Positions 31,892-43,443 of a stretch of DNA of 64,000 nucleotides are shown here, piece after piece; the first letter of the stretch is position 1, and every line of letters begins with the position of its first letter. The DNA lies in contig JACEEZ010015310.1 of NCBI GenBank assembly GCA_016584305.1, positions 151,542 through 215,541 of the forward strand. Reading direction: 5' to 3'. Position numbers and translations under genes: made by a program. This stretch comes from Chionoecetes opilio. Taxonomy: Eukaryota > Arthropoda > Malacostraca > Decapoda > Majidae. Below the pieces are notes generated by a model. The model was not told the origin of the DNA. It saw only the letters and a list, made by a program, of their open reading frames with translations, and searched no databases.

Positions 31892-32262
31892 CCACTAACC
31901 TTCCTCTCTGCTCTTGAGCTCCATATTCACCTTACTTTTCCTGACACTGAACCTAATGTTCCATTCCCTTCCATAACTGTTGACCATTCCCAGCAACTCC
32001 TCCATGTCTTCCTTCCTCTCTGCCATGAGAACTACGTACATCGTCTGCATACGCTAAACATCCTAATTTTCTAGTCCCCACTCTGACTCCCTTCTCTGAC
32101 TTTCTGATCCTCACTATCAGTTCCTCCATGTAGATGTTGGAGAGATAACACATCCCTGCCGAACCGGCCTATGTTATTCTTCATCCATCGATGCATCCTG
32201 TGCTGATATCTCCTTGTGTGAACTTTACCTCATTTTCCTTATACAACTCCCTATAATTACCT
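31892..32262 (-). pseudogene. LINE family 2 RT palm, separated from its C-terminus by the hAT
   Basis: Minus frames read RELYKENEVKFTQGDISTG, then NIYMEELIVRIRKSEKGVRV and CLAYADDV, which is RT motif C. One base off frame the match goes on with AERKEDMEELLGMVNSYGRE and NIRFSVRKSKV up to the hAT junction. Motif B (QGC) is blurred by a frameshift near 32160. Beyond 32262 a foldback MITE begins. Confidence 0.75.
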
Positions 32263-32629
32263 GTTCTTATGTTGAAAATCTGGTTTTCACTAATAAAACC
32301 AATGGTTTTGATATAATCATGTCCATACCATGAACATTGGTTAGAAGAAATAGTATTTGAAAGTAGATATAATATTGAGATGAGAAATAACATGGAGAAT
32401 AAGAAATCATACTACCCTTGTGCACACAATCTATAATCTTTCAGCATCAATGGAGAAATATATTCACCCAAACATTTTGACGTAACAGTTCCTTAAAGCT
32501 GTCGGACCATACATGAGTAGATCATACTTTCAAATACTATATTTCTTCTAACCAATGTTCATGGTATGGACATGAGTATATCAAAATCATTGGTTTTATT
32601 AGTGAAAACCTGATTTTTAACATAAGAAC
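32263..32629. mobile_element. foldback MITE with ~100-bp arms
   Basis: Arms 32263-32370 and 32522-32629 are inverted repeats of about 105 bp starting GTTCTTATGTT and continuing through CACTAATAAAACCAATG. The loop is about 150 bp. Non-coding; superfamily not determined. It adjoins the LINE family 2 fragment and probably disrupted it. Confidence 0.75.
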
Positions 32630-32960
32630 ACTTAAGATTGCCTTATTGTGGTTAAAATAACATCAAATATTGGTCGCTAGCACCGAGTTTTCCGCAAGTT
32701 CTAATCAGGATTTATGGACATTTGGAACGGGATCTTATTATTCAGTGCAGTGGCCTATTGATTTTTGCCTCTTCCCGTTACTTTACTTTTTGTTTTTCTA
32801 CTACTACTGGGAACGTACTTTTATACAAGGGAGATGGAAATATTTGCACTTTTTTTGGTTATTTTTATTATGTAATGTAATAGCGCATTTTCGCGACCGT
32901 TCTAGCCCGGTCTAGACTGGCGATCAGTCCGGGACGGACTCTGTTTTCGCGAGGAGGGCT
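32630..32960. other. unclassified stretch
   Basis: A palindromic GTCTAGACTGGC-like segment at about 32897-32968 shares GGTCTAGAC/CTAGACCGG halves. Otherwise nothing. Confidence 0.3.
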
Positions 32961-33310
32961 AGACCGGTGTCGTGTGAGCAGCAGTCTGTTTACGAGGTGC
33001 AGCTAGTCCGTTTACTGACAAAGCCGGACCGCTTGTCACACGGTACCGTGTGTACATCTTGTCGCTTGTGACTGAATATCCGCTCAATTGTAGAGGGAGG
33101 GCATAATGTTTTATTCTTTCATAGGAAATACATTCATGAATCGAATAATGCGATCTGCGCATTTTGATCTGCAACTATTTTGATGTGTATCAGATGAATA
33201 TGATACCTGTTTGGGCAGATTGCATTCTTGAACACGAGTGGTTAAGGCCCCATCTCCTGCTCACAGGACATTTCTGTAAGAAATTGAATGCCTCACATAT
33301 CATATATGTT
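32961..33310. repeat. dispersed unit, first copy (Helitron empty site)
   Basis: Starts GTGTCGTGTGAGCAGCAG and runs through TTATTCTTTCATAGGAAA (33111 on) and TTTTGATGTGTATCAGATGA to CAGGACATTTCTGTAAG. The same series recurs from 33604 to 34650 with a Helitron in the middle. Confidence 0.7.
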
Positions 33311-33540
33311 CAAAATCCTACCTATAACTGTCGCCCATAGGAATTCTCGCCGACGTCGGGAGTGTTTCAATTAATAAGTCTTTTTACTTTCGCCTCCGCG
33401 CATGCTCAGTTCTTGGTCTCCCCCCCTTTTGTTGATAAATAAAGACGGGTTTAATGTCGTAGGACGCCTGGACATGCCTTTGTTGATCAACAAGTCAATA
33501 TTAGTAAATATTCGCCTCAACGCATGCGCAGTTAGCGTTT

Positions 33541-33662
33541 TCTTTTGTTAGTAAACAAAGGCGGACTGCATCTCTTAAACAGACTGCTGCTCACACAACA
33601 CCGGTGTCGTGTGAGCAGCAGTCTGTTTACGAGGTGCAGTCCGTTTTACTAACAAAGATGTG
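33541..33662. repeat. ~120-bp near-perfect palindrome
   Basis: Centred at 33601/33602, with arms of about 60 bp (GTGTGAGCAGCAGTCTGTTT in both directions) and no loop. It marks two copies of the dispersed unit meeting head to head. Confidence 0.8.
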
Positions 33663-33776
33663 TTGATCAACAAAGCCGCCGGAAGAAAACGGGAACTGCG
33701 CACGCGTTGAGGGGAATATTTACTAATACTGAATGTCCGCTAAAGTAGGGAAGGGTTCACTGTTTTTATTCTTTCA

Positions 33777-34401
33777 TTAGCCGCAAAGCCGCCCTCCGGG
33801 CGGACTTTTTGGCTAGCTCCTGCGGAGGGCTATTGGTGGGCCTTCGGCCCACCACCTGTGTTTGGTGGACCGAAGGCCCACCAAACACAGACTCTCCAGA
33901 TAGCCCCTTCTAACTTTCGTGAAATCATGGATGTAGAAATGTATGTATTCCCCCCACCCACTCACTCACCCATTACCCATTCACTCACCCATTACCCATC
34001 ACCACACACCCATTCACTCACCCATTACCCATCACCCCCCACCTATTCCCTCACCCATCACCCATCACCCCCAACCCATCACCCCCCACCCATCACCCAA
34101 CACCCATTACCCATCACCCCACCCATTCACTCACCCATTATCCATCACCCTACATCAAGGTTTCCTCAATTCTCGCAAACCACTTTTTTTTCTTCACAAT
34201 TCTCGCTAATAGGCTGCTAAAAATAAAAATAAATAAAAGTGATCGGATCATCCCTTAAGTAGACTTAAAACCTTCCCCTGGTCAACCTGGTTCCAAAAAT
34301 GTGCCATATGATGGGATTCCGCCACGGGGGGCGGAACCTAGAGCGGACACACACAGACAGACACACACACACACACACACTTTCGCTTATATTATTATAG
34401 A
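33777..34401 (-). mobile_element. non-autonomous Helitron, copy B
   Basis: Minus-strand start TCTATAATAATATAAGCG preceded by A. The end is hairpin, TTTGCGG and CTAA followed by T. It contains the CCCATTACCCATCACC minisatellite (33950-34150), an extra GGTGGGCC/GGCCCACC palindrome and a (CA)n tract. The flanks CTTTCA and TAGGAAAAAC join to the sequence at 33116-33130, a paralogous empty site, which shows precise insertion between A and T without duplication. Confidence 0.9.
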
Positions 34402-34653
34402 TAGGAAAAACATTCATGAATCGAATAATGCGCTCTGCTTTTGTATTACTGATGTGAAGGACCATTATATAGCCTGTTTGCAGTGAATCATGAGTACGGA
34501 ATACAGCATCGTGCTAATTAAAAAGAAAATACTATTTTGATGTGTATCAGATGAATATGATACCTGTGTGGGGCAGATTGCATTCTTGAACACGGGTGGT
34601 TAAGGCCCCATCTCCTGCTCACAGGACATTTCTGTACGAAATTGAATGCCTTA
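34402..34653. repeat. dispersed unit, second copy, right part
   Basis: Continues the unit after the Helitron. 34531-34650 matches 33172-33291 almost base for base. Confidence 0.7.
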
Positions 34654-34677
34654 TCTTCTATAATAATATAAGCGAAA

Positions 34678-34719
<42 letters not shown>

Positions 34720-34868
34720 ACGATAGGTGCCGCCCCCCGTACCCCAATCCCATCATATGGCACAGTTTTGGAACCAGCTCGACCAGGAGCAACTTTTAAG
34801 CCCACTTATGAGATGATCCGATCACTTTTTTTCTTCTTTATTTTAGCAGCCTATTAGCGAGAATTGTG
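34654..34868 (+). mobile_element. Helitron copy C, 5' part, cut by an ambiguous base
   Basis: Plus-strand 5' end TCTATAATAATATAAGCG (34657), then (TG)n and the same interior as copies A and B up to GCGAGAATTGTG. There an N (34869) interrupts and unrelated, poorer sequence follows. The 3' half is missing, most likely at an assembly junction. Confidence 0.75.
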
Positions 34869-34879
34869 NATTAGGTGTC

Positions 34880-37120
34880 TCGGTGCATTTCCTCAGCATC
34901 TAAGCTTCATTCTAAAAACCCGGGGGCCAACGATCCGAACGAAAGGCATGGGCACTGGACACTATCCGGGGCATACTGGGCCTATCCTGAGGTTTTAGCT
35001 CCTGGGGATCCCTTCGTTCGCGCTCAAAAGAAAGAGACTTTCCCCCTTATGTCGAGTCTATGAAAGCCCTTGACCAGGGTTCTTCGCATTGACCACCATA
35101 ATTTCCAAGGGGCCCCGATCCCACCCGCGACATGGAAGCCTCCCTCCAACAATCAAAGAGGAGTTTTTATCAGAGGCAATGGGTTGTTCAAACAGCCAGG
35201 GGTTCCCCAGCTTCCCGATCGACCAAGCCCATGAACAGAAAAAGAGTTTTGTGAAGGCCCGGGGAGGAGCAGTGGGCCCTGATGAAAACCCAACGGCCCA
35301 AGAAGTGGAGATCGCCGACCTGAGCAGGCACCATTCTCACTGAGTTTGAGGGGGGTACACTCCCATCTCAAAAGAAGAACGCCACCCCACAAAAGAAGGT
35401 CGTCTGCGCGAAACTTTCCGAGCAAACACGGGGCCTTATTAAAGTTATAAACGGATGGGCAACCCTTTCCTAGAGGAAAAAGCGGGTATTACTCGACACG
35501 CGGCGTGTGATTGGAAACTGTGGCCAAAACCTGTGCAAACCTAGAAAAATGGGACAGGGCTCGGGACGCAGCTACAACGAGGCTATCATCACTGAAGAAG
35601 GCAGTCCATCCGGAGCCTTGAAGGGAACTCATGCCTTTTTCAGATCACTCCAAGGGGGGAAGGGAAGCAGTCAGAGGTTTTTTTTCCTTTTGAAAGATGA
35701 TGTGTCCCCTTCTCTCGTCTGTACATATTTTGCTCAGAACGGGAAACAATTGGGAACCTTTTTCCAAACATGAAAACATCCGCACCCCCCTTCTCTATCT
35801 GAAAGAGGAACACTGCCCAAGGAAAAAAGTCGACCTCATTGGTATCCTTGTGGAAGAAACCAAAACTTCAAAAGGAACCCCCCCCGTTTCGGGATGCAAG
35901 AATACTCGCGGTGTGCGGGGGTGTATTGTTCCTCTTACAAATGTTCCAATTAATGATACGCAAATGATTCTTCACCCCCCACACCCTAAAGCTTCTTAAT
36001 CCTGCAGAAGAGTCGAGTGGTCTGGGACACTACTTCCAGCAGTATCAGGAGTCAACTAGAGAAAAAAGGGGGAAAGGTGTACAAAAGAAAGGTCGGTGGT
36101 CCAACGAAGGTGCCCAGCAACGGGGTTCCGACTTCCTCCGGGACCCCACAAAAAAAGGGGAGTTTTTTTCCATTTCCTTTCAGAAAAGTCGGTCCAGTGA
36201 GGGCCAGACAAAAAGGGGGTCTTCATAAATCGGGCCCCAAATGTAATCACAGGGGGTTAGACCACTCCATCCACGAGTGACCACGAAGAGGCCATACAAG
36301 GATTTTTTTCCCTAAAGATGCCTGGACAAGGGGGATGACCAATGTTTGGTACGCACTGCGACACAGACGTCGTTGCAATGTAGGAAAGTACCTTTCCCCG
36401 ACCACCCAGCATCAGATGGCAGGCCCCGGGGGTGCTTTTTGGAAGGGAAAGAACTTCTGTACCGGGATATCAATCCCATATGCCAGCCGGGGAAAAGATA
36501 GGTCAACGCATTGCCTATTTTCCCACAGTTTAAGGGGCTGCGACACAACTTCCCCTTTCTTCGGCAAAGGGGAAAAAATCAGCTGGGGGGCTTGGGGAAA
36601 GCCTACGGGGGTGACGGAGGCCTTTAACAACTTTATGAAAACACCCCTTTCATGACTGGACAGTGAAAGCAAGCAAATTTCCGTGCTCGAGGGCTTCACC
36701 GTGTCATCTACAATAAGACGAGCAAAATTGGACTCTGTGACGAGGCACTAGGGAATCTTCTCCAAAAAACAGGCAATGGAAAAAAAATTCCCCCAAGCAA
36801 AAGCCCCTTTTGCAGCACACACTGGGCAGTCTACCAAGTGGAATTGGGGAACCATGATCAATGTGAGCAGAAGCCTCCAAAACCCCGAGGGCTTTGGGGT
36901 GGCTCTAGAGAGTGAACGAAACCTGGGTCCTGTGTGGTCCAATCGGCCCCCAGCGAAATGGTCAGTGTGGCTGCAAAAACGCCACTCGGGGGACATGCTC
37001 AGCAAGAGGGGCAGTGGAAAGGGACCGAAAAAGGCTGCCAATGTGAAAAACTTAGCCCAAAGTAAAATTTTTTTCCCCGTTGGGGGAATATACCCCGGTC
37101 TGAAAGAGTTCCATTTTTCT
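34880..37120 (+). pseudogene. multicopy invertebrate ORF, GCDTTS/CXC family (possible XPG-like nuclease), copy 1
   Basis: A protein match can be followed through all three plus frames for about 740 codons. Landmarks: HGHWTLSGAYWAYPEVLAPG (34940), EEFLSEAMGCSNSQGFPSFP (35160), FVKARGGAVG (35250), VLLDTRRV (35490), NPPHP-type linker, TTSSSIRSQLEKKGGKVYKR (36020), VGGPTKVPSNGV, CNHRGLDHSIHE (36245), then HTRIFFP, GCDTTSPFFGKGEKISWGAW (36538), WNWGTMINVSRSLQNPEGF (36840) and GPVWSNRPPAKWS (36930). I recognise the order from a dispersed family in crustaceans, molluscs and cnidarians; function is not established. Acidic blocks and the GCD motif suggest a PIN/XPG-like nuclease fold (inference). Frame changes about every 100-150 bases in runs look technical at least in part. 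Confidence 0.55.
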
Positions 37121-37600
37121 TGATTTTTTGTTGGTTTTTGGGGGGGCTCCGAATTTTAAATTTGACACGCGTTACTAGTTAAAACCCCTACCGACCAGGG
37201 GATTACAAAAAAAAATGATAACGAAAAAAATTGTGTTTTTGAAAACCCGGGGGCCTACGTTAATTAGAACGTTTAAAAAAAAAAGGGAAAAAGCACCCGA
37301 GACACCTAATTTTCAAATATTGTTTTTAAAAAAACTTCTAAATTTTTTTTTAAAAACAATTACACCAAAATGATCGGGAAAAGACTATTTTCTCATTTTC
37401 TGCAATAAAAAAAAAATTTTTTTTCCCCAAAAAAAAAAAAAAAAAAATTTTTTTTTTTTTTCTACAATAATGAAAAAATTTAAATAAGGTGGTCCTACCG
37501 TTGGGGCCCGGGTTTTAAATCTAGCGGGGGCCCTGAAGATTCCGTAAATTTTGGGGCTTTTACCCGGGATGTCCCCTCCATTTGAAATTCGGTCTAAGCG
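37121..37600. other. low-complexity, low-quality stretch
   Basis: Dominated by A and T runs (37410-37465) and homopolymer G/C stretches. No feature; probably unpolished sequence. Confidence 0.5.
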
Positions 37601-40600
37601 CCCTAAAAGTTCCCATTCCGGGGGAGACCGCAGTATCCAGTCCTCGATATTTGGCGGGGGTGGCAGTTTATTTTTTCCCCATATAATCCAACGTTTTTGC
37701 CAAAATTTGTGAACTGATCTATGGGTTTCCGAGCGTAGGTCCGTAGCCGGCACTGCAAAATGTGATAGAGCTGGTCTTTTAGCTGCAGCTTTTGCAAGGC
37801 ATCAGCTTCCTCATTACCGGCAACACCTACATGTGCCGGTACCCAACAAAAGCTGACCGTCCGGCCTCGCCTCTTGAGCAGATAAAGCCATTCCAGGATG
37901 GCATTGACCAGCGGATGGGAGAGTTAAAATTACATAGTGATTGAAGAGCACTACAAGAATCACTAAAAATTGTAAAAGAAACATCCGGAAGGGTAAAAAT
38001 AATCATGAGAGCATATAAAATAGCACTTATTTCAGCCGTAAAAACAGATGAAACACTTGGAAGGCTGACGCCTTTGTTAAACGATGGGAATACGACACCG
38101 TATCCAACTCCTTCGTCTGATTTGGAACCATCAGTAAAGACAGGGACCGAACTCTGTGTGCAAAAGTGGTCTAAAAACTGGGCACGCTCAGCCTGAGGAG
38201 GTAAAGACCCTTTTGAGAGCGGAAGGCTTTTGCAAAAGGACACTTCTGGGAGAAGCCATGGACCGACTGTCGTAGGCCTATGCGGGCAGATCCGTAAAGC
38301 AGGGAAGGATGGCGTCTCCATAATAGCTGTCAATCGGAAACCAAGGGGCTTTGGTAAGCTTCTTCGCCCATGGTAAAGTTGTGATCCTGAATCACAAGAC
38401 ACAGCACGGCAAGCTATTGAGTCAGGGAGGCGTTGGAGGCGATACCAACATCTTAACAGGAGGGACTGGCGTTGAAGATCTAATGGGAGGACACCAGCAT
38501 CCACCAATAGACTTGGGATGGGAAGACCTGAACGCCCCGGTTGCCAGACGGACACCAGCATGATGTACCGAATCCAGCATCCGCAGTCGAGTGGGTGTGG
38601 CAGAGGAGTACACTTCACATCCATATTCAAGCTTCGAAAGGATAAGTGAGCGGTGAAGATAGAGGAGTGTAGCGCGATCAGCCCCCAGCTGGTGTGCGAG
38701 AGGACTTTCAGTAGATCCATGGTCCGGAGACAGTCAGTCTTGAGAGCACGAAGGTGAGGCACCCAAGTCAGTCTATTGTCAAAAATGAGTCCTAAAAACC
38801 GGGTCTCTTCCCTACATGGTATTCTCTTCCCGTAAAGATATAGGTCTGGGTCGGGATGAATCCAACGGGTTCTGCAAAAATGAACCGCTACAGTCTTCGT
38901 TGGAGAAAACCTGAAGCCACGATTCGTCGTCCATTCACAAACTTTATCAATAGCAAGTTGAAGTCTTCTCTCTGCAACCGACATCCTGGAAGCAGCAAAA
39001 GAGATTGATAAATCATCCACGTATAATGTACTAACAATCCCCTCTGGCAGTACATCAACAATACCATTGATGGCCACAGCGAACAGAGCTACACTCAAGA
39101 CGCTACCTTGGGGGATGCCACCTGGAAGCGGGTGTTCAGAAGACAGTATGTTGCCAACTCGAACTCTAAGAACCCGGTTGGCTAGGAAACTCTGGAGGAA
39201 CACAGGCAAACGACCTCTTAGCCCGAACTCATACAGAGATTGCAATATACCGTGTCTCCAAGCCGTGTCGTAAGCCTTTTCAAGGTCGAAAAAGATGGTC
39301 ACATGGTGTTGTCGAGAGGCGAATGCCCCGCATATGGATGGCTCTAAGGAAATAAGCGCTTCCGCAGTGGAGTGATGCTTACGGAATCCACACTGAGAAC
39401 GGGAGAAAAAGTTTTCCCGTTCCAAAAACCATACAAGTCGACTATTTACCATTTTTTCGAATAACTTACACACACATGAAGTTAGGGATATGGGCCGGAA
39501 ATTCGTCGGTAGTGAGTGGTCCTTCCCAGGCTTAGGGATCGGGATCACCACCGCCACACCCCAGCTACTTGGGAAGGTTCCTTCAATCCAGATCCTATTA
39601 TAGATGCTCAACAAGAAATCTAGAGCCTCATCTCTTAGATGACAGAGCATCGCATATGGTACATCATCTTGGCCTGGGGAAGTGTCAGCGCAAACCTTCA
39701 TGGCTTGACATAACTCACGAGGTGTAAAAAGAACATTGTAAGATTCCCCGCCTCTGGATGAAAAATCTATGCCTCTCTGTTCTTGTCGCAGTCTGTCCCT
39801 AGCACTTGGAGACGCAAGGTCTGTCTGCGCCACTGACACAAAATGGGAAACAAATTCCTCTGCTACAGTCAAGGGATCTGCCACAGGGTCTCCATTAATC
39901 GATAGAACTGGAGGGGAGGATGGGATAAACTTCCCCTTCATTTTCCTCACTCATTGCCAAACCTTGGACACCGGGGTAGATGCACAGATCGTACTTATAT
40001 AAGGCCTCCAAGAGGAGTGACGAGACTCTTTCATAACCCGTCGGTATCTAGCTCTTAACCTGTGAAAAGATATTTTTAGGTCTACTGAAGTTGGCCGCGA
40101 AATGTATTGCGTCTCAGCACGGCGGGAGTGACTCCTCGCTGCCGTACAGTCCTGAGTCCACCACGGAACAGGTCGGCGAGAGAAAGATCCAGATGTGCGG
40201 GGGATGCTCAGCGAGGCTGCAAAATGGATTCGAGACACAAAGTAATCTACGGCCTCATCTATTGTTGGAAAGTCATCTATATGATGTTCAAAAACACAAG
40301 CCTTTTGAAAGCCCTCCAGTCTGCACGAGAGAGGCACCATTTTGGGAGACATCGGGAAGGGGGCGAGGACACTGCTTTAAGTAGTATGGGATAATGGTCA
40401 CTTCCCCGAAGAGAATCGGCCACCTCCCATGAGAAATCGAGGGCGACCTGTGGGTGGACTGCAGAGTGATAGGTCAATAGCAGTCAATGTTCCCGTCTGC
40501 GAATGGAAATGTGTTGGTTCTCCCGTGTTTAATATATTTAAGTTGTTGCCATCTATAAGAGTTACGAGAGAATCACCGCGACGATTTCTGGTGGAATCTC

Positions 40601-41346
40601 CCCACAGAAAATGCCGCCCATTCATGTCTCCAAGGAGAAAAAATGGAAGGGGAAGCTGGCGGATAAGATCCTCAAGATCTTGGAGAGGTATGTCGTCATT
40701 TGGAGGTAGATATATTGAGCAGAAAGTGTAGGTCTTGTGCAGATGGATACGACCTGCTACAGCCTGCAAGGGTGATTGCAGCGGGATGACAGTTAAGGGG
40801 ACATCCCGACGATGGTAAAGGCCACAACCACCACTAAAGCCACCACCTGCTGGAGGTGGTGTGTGGACAGGTATAAAACCTGTCGGGCAGAGACACCTTC
40901 CCTGCCCTATCATTGTTTCTTGTAAACAGATAATTTCTGGGTCCAACTCGTTGATGAGAAGGACTAGTTCCTCCCAATTTGCACGTAATCCACGAATATT
41001 CCATTGGAGGATTGAAGATGTTATTTCGTGCGTGAAGACGAAGCAGAAGCCTTACGGCTTGTAGACGCTGCGCCATTTGAAAGCCCAGTATCTTTCTTCT
41101 GTGTTGTAGAAGATGGTAAACTACTTTTCTGTACATTCCCAGATGTCGGTTGGCGCTTGCGTACATCCGGCGGTGAAATCGGGGTTCTCATACGAGGACC
41201 CGCGGCAGTAGTAGAGACCGTATGTCCCACCAAAGATGCAGATTTATTGACAGAAGATTTACCACTTCTAGGTTTACTGATAGCTCCCGACGAGGGTCTT
41301 AAAGATTGCTTATCAGCATGGCTATCAACTACTTGTGTGTCCATAA
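37601..41346 (-). mobile_element. I/Nimb/jockey-superfamily LINE, copy A (5'-truncated)
   Basis: Minus-strand copy about 3.75 kb long, near-identical to 44100-47661 of copy C. It comprises the C-terminal end of ORF1 (41021-41346), the endonuclease, RT and the start of RNase H. The 3' UTR is lost in poor sequence near 37600. The 5' break at about 41346 falls within ORF1, where homology with copy C ends abruptly. Confidence 0.85.
37790..41000 (-). pseudogene. LINE copy A ORF2: endonuclease, reverse transcriptase, RNase H
   Basis: From 5' to 3' on minus: APE endonuclease (DPEIICLQETMIGQG; SIYLPPND; LLGDMNGRHFLWGD, catalytic Asp/Asn; TAIDLSLCSP) at 40398-40960. Then a linker and a long frame 39950-37827. 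RT landmarks: PGQDDVPYAML, NFRPISLTSCVCKLFEK, FFDLEKAYDTAW (motif A), GGIPQGSVLS (motif B), TLYVDDLSISF (motif C). RNase H follows with VFTDGSKSDEGVGYG, FTAEISAILYALM and IFSDSCSALQSL. Frames break at about 39951 (CAT instead of the copy C reading), near 40350 and in the GGGGG run at about 38690. Coding capacity is close to complete, but it is not intact as sequenced. Confidence 0.85.
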
Positions 41347-41645
41347 CCTGGCATCCCTGCGCGTCTCTATGCACCTATATGCCACACCCACCTTCGTCGA
41401 ACACCGTAACTGCCGTACAACCGCCGTGCATTACCGTATCACCACCGCACATCGTCGTAGGTCACAACCGTGCGACACCGTAATGTACCGTAGGTCTGTC
41501 GTGCATAGCCGTAACTCGGCCCTAATCAACCGTACAAGAAACGTAACACCACCGTACCACGAGTGAACCGTGGCCAAAAATATCACGGTACACGCCGATT
41601 TCCTCGCCGTCCTGTGCCGCGGCTCGAACCGTGAATATGTGAAAG
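41347..41645. repeat. cluster of CCGTA motifs
   Basis: At least fifteen copies of ACCGTA or its close variants (both CCGTA and TACGG-like), irregularly spaced, in about 250 bp. The cluster ends GTGAAAGGGGCTTAA. It resembles the subterminal transposase-binding zone of a DNA transposon, one end only. Confidence 0.5.
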
Positions 41646-41804
41646 GGGCTTAACACATAAGAACATAAGAAAATAAGGAAGCTACAAGAGGCCGCCAAAC
41701 CTACACGTGGTAGTTCCTGTTCCACTCATTCCACACGAGCTTGTAAAAATACCTATAACAAAAACAAAGACATGTATTATTGTAATAGACTTGTACACAT
41801 TGAA

Positions 41805-41839
<35 letters not shown>

Positions 41840-42145
41840 TTTTTCTTGTTTGTTTCTTGTTTGTTTTGTTTAGAGGATAATGCCTCAGAGCCATAGTGAT
41901 CTACCGCGCGCATTAGAGCCAAGTGCTACNTAACTAATCATGGCGAAATTAGGCGCCTAAGCATTTATTATCACTAATTAGCGATGCTCACACGAATTTA
42001 TAATAGAATATGGTGTGAGACGCAATTAGGCATTCCTTTGTTATATTATTTAAAGAACAGGTCTACCATTGTTAAATATCCATGGAATAAATATGAGAAG
42101 GCTTACTGCCTAGATGACGTTCAATTAAGACAAGCGGGGATAAAG
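41646..42145. other. dispersed-repeat fragment, CA microsatellite and spacer
   Basis: 41655-41740 (ACATAAGAACATAAG ... CTACACGTGGTAGTTCCTG) resembles a repeat I associate with decapod genomes (weak recollection). (CA)n lies at 41809-41835. One N is at 41930. The rest, to the start of LINE copy B, is AT-rich and unassigned. Confidence 0.35.
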
Positions 42146-43443
42146 ATTGATTGATTATAGTTTTAAGGCGCCGCAATCTGTGGGGGTTATGACGCCTGCC
42201 TTACCAAAGATACAGAAAAGTAAACTAAAAAACAAAATTTAAGATATATTTAAAAATATTTAAAATAACGAAATACATAAAAGAACAAGAGTACATTAAA
42301 AAACAATAATACGTGATCCTTAAAAAATTCATAACATGTTGAGAAGGCCAGCTTCTCAATCAAGTATGAACTTCATGTCCCGGAGAGAAACACCTCTCTC
42401 CACTGCCAGTGGGAGAGACGGTAAGCACCGTCCGACCCCGACCCGGGACAAAAATTGCACGCGTAGGTTCCCCCCAAGACGGGAACACTCGACCATCAAG
42501 TGCGCACAGTTTAAAGGGGACCAAACAATCATCACAGTAAGGCGGGTGGCCCCACTTCATGAGGAAACCCATGATATATAGAGTGTGACCAATACGCAAT
42601 CGTGTGCGGCAAGGCAGTGCGTGGCGGGCCAGGCTCCGTGAGAGAACCGTCGTAGCGTGCGCGAGGTTCCTCCATACTTACATTGGCGGATGGTGCGGCA
42701 TTTTATTTTGCCGGCGGGTGGGTCTGTAGTAATCCAAACGTTCCTGCCAACGTGTTGTGGAACTGATCTAATTGAATTAAATAACACGAGCGCAGTCCGT
42801 AGCCGGCACATGCAAAATGTGATAGAGCGGGTCCTTTCTAGCTTCAGCTTTTGCCAAGGCATCAGCTTTCCTCATTACCGGCAACACCTACTGTGCCGGT
42901 ACCCAACAAAAGCTGACCGCGTCCGGCCTCGTGCGCGGTCTTGGTGTGCAGGATGTACAGCCATTCCGGCTGGGGCGTTTGGCTGGTCTGCCAGCGGATG
43001 GGGAGAGTGTTTAAAATTACATAGTGATTGTGTGGGAGCGACTACAAAGAATCACTAAAGATTGTAAGTGAGACATCCGTAATGGTTAGGAAAGGGTGAG
43101 GTGCGCAGTGAGGTGTCGTGGTGTAAATAGTGCACTGTATTTCCGCCTGTAAAAACAGATTGAAACGACTTGGAAGGGCTGACGCCTTTGTTAAACGATG
43201 GAATACGACAGCGGGGTGTCTCCAACTCCTTCGTTCTGGATTTGAGAGGCCCATCAGTAAAGACAGGGACCGAACTCTGATGTGTGCAAAAGTTTCTAAA
43301 AACTGGGTACGCTCAGCCTGAGGAGGTAAAGGACCCTTTTGAGAGCGGAAGGCTTTTGCAAAAAGGCACTTCTGTGAGAAGCCCATGGACCGACTGTCGT
43401 AAGCCTATTTCGGGCCAGATCCGTAAAGCAGGAAGGATAGCTC
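42146..43443 (-). mobile_element. LINE copy B, 1.3-kb 3' fragment
   Basis: Minus-strand copy of the same LINE, from its 3' TTGATTGA terminus (42146) through the 3' UTR into the RNase H region (SLSLLMGLSNPERR-type frames at 43042-43386). It ends at a point matching 44636 of copy C. It is much more indel-rich than copies A and C. Copy C starts directly after it, head to tail. Confidence 0.7.

Noticed and set aside
35369..36700. Two separate small genes in 35-37 kb
   Set aside because: Fragments in different frames line up with one protein family in order, so a single frame-broken ORF is more economical.
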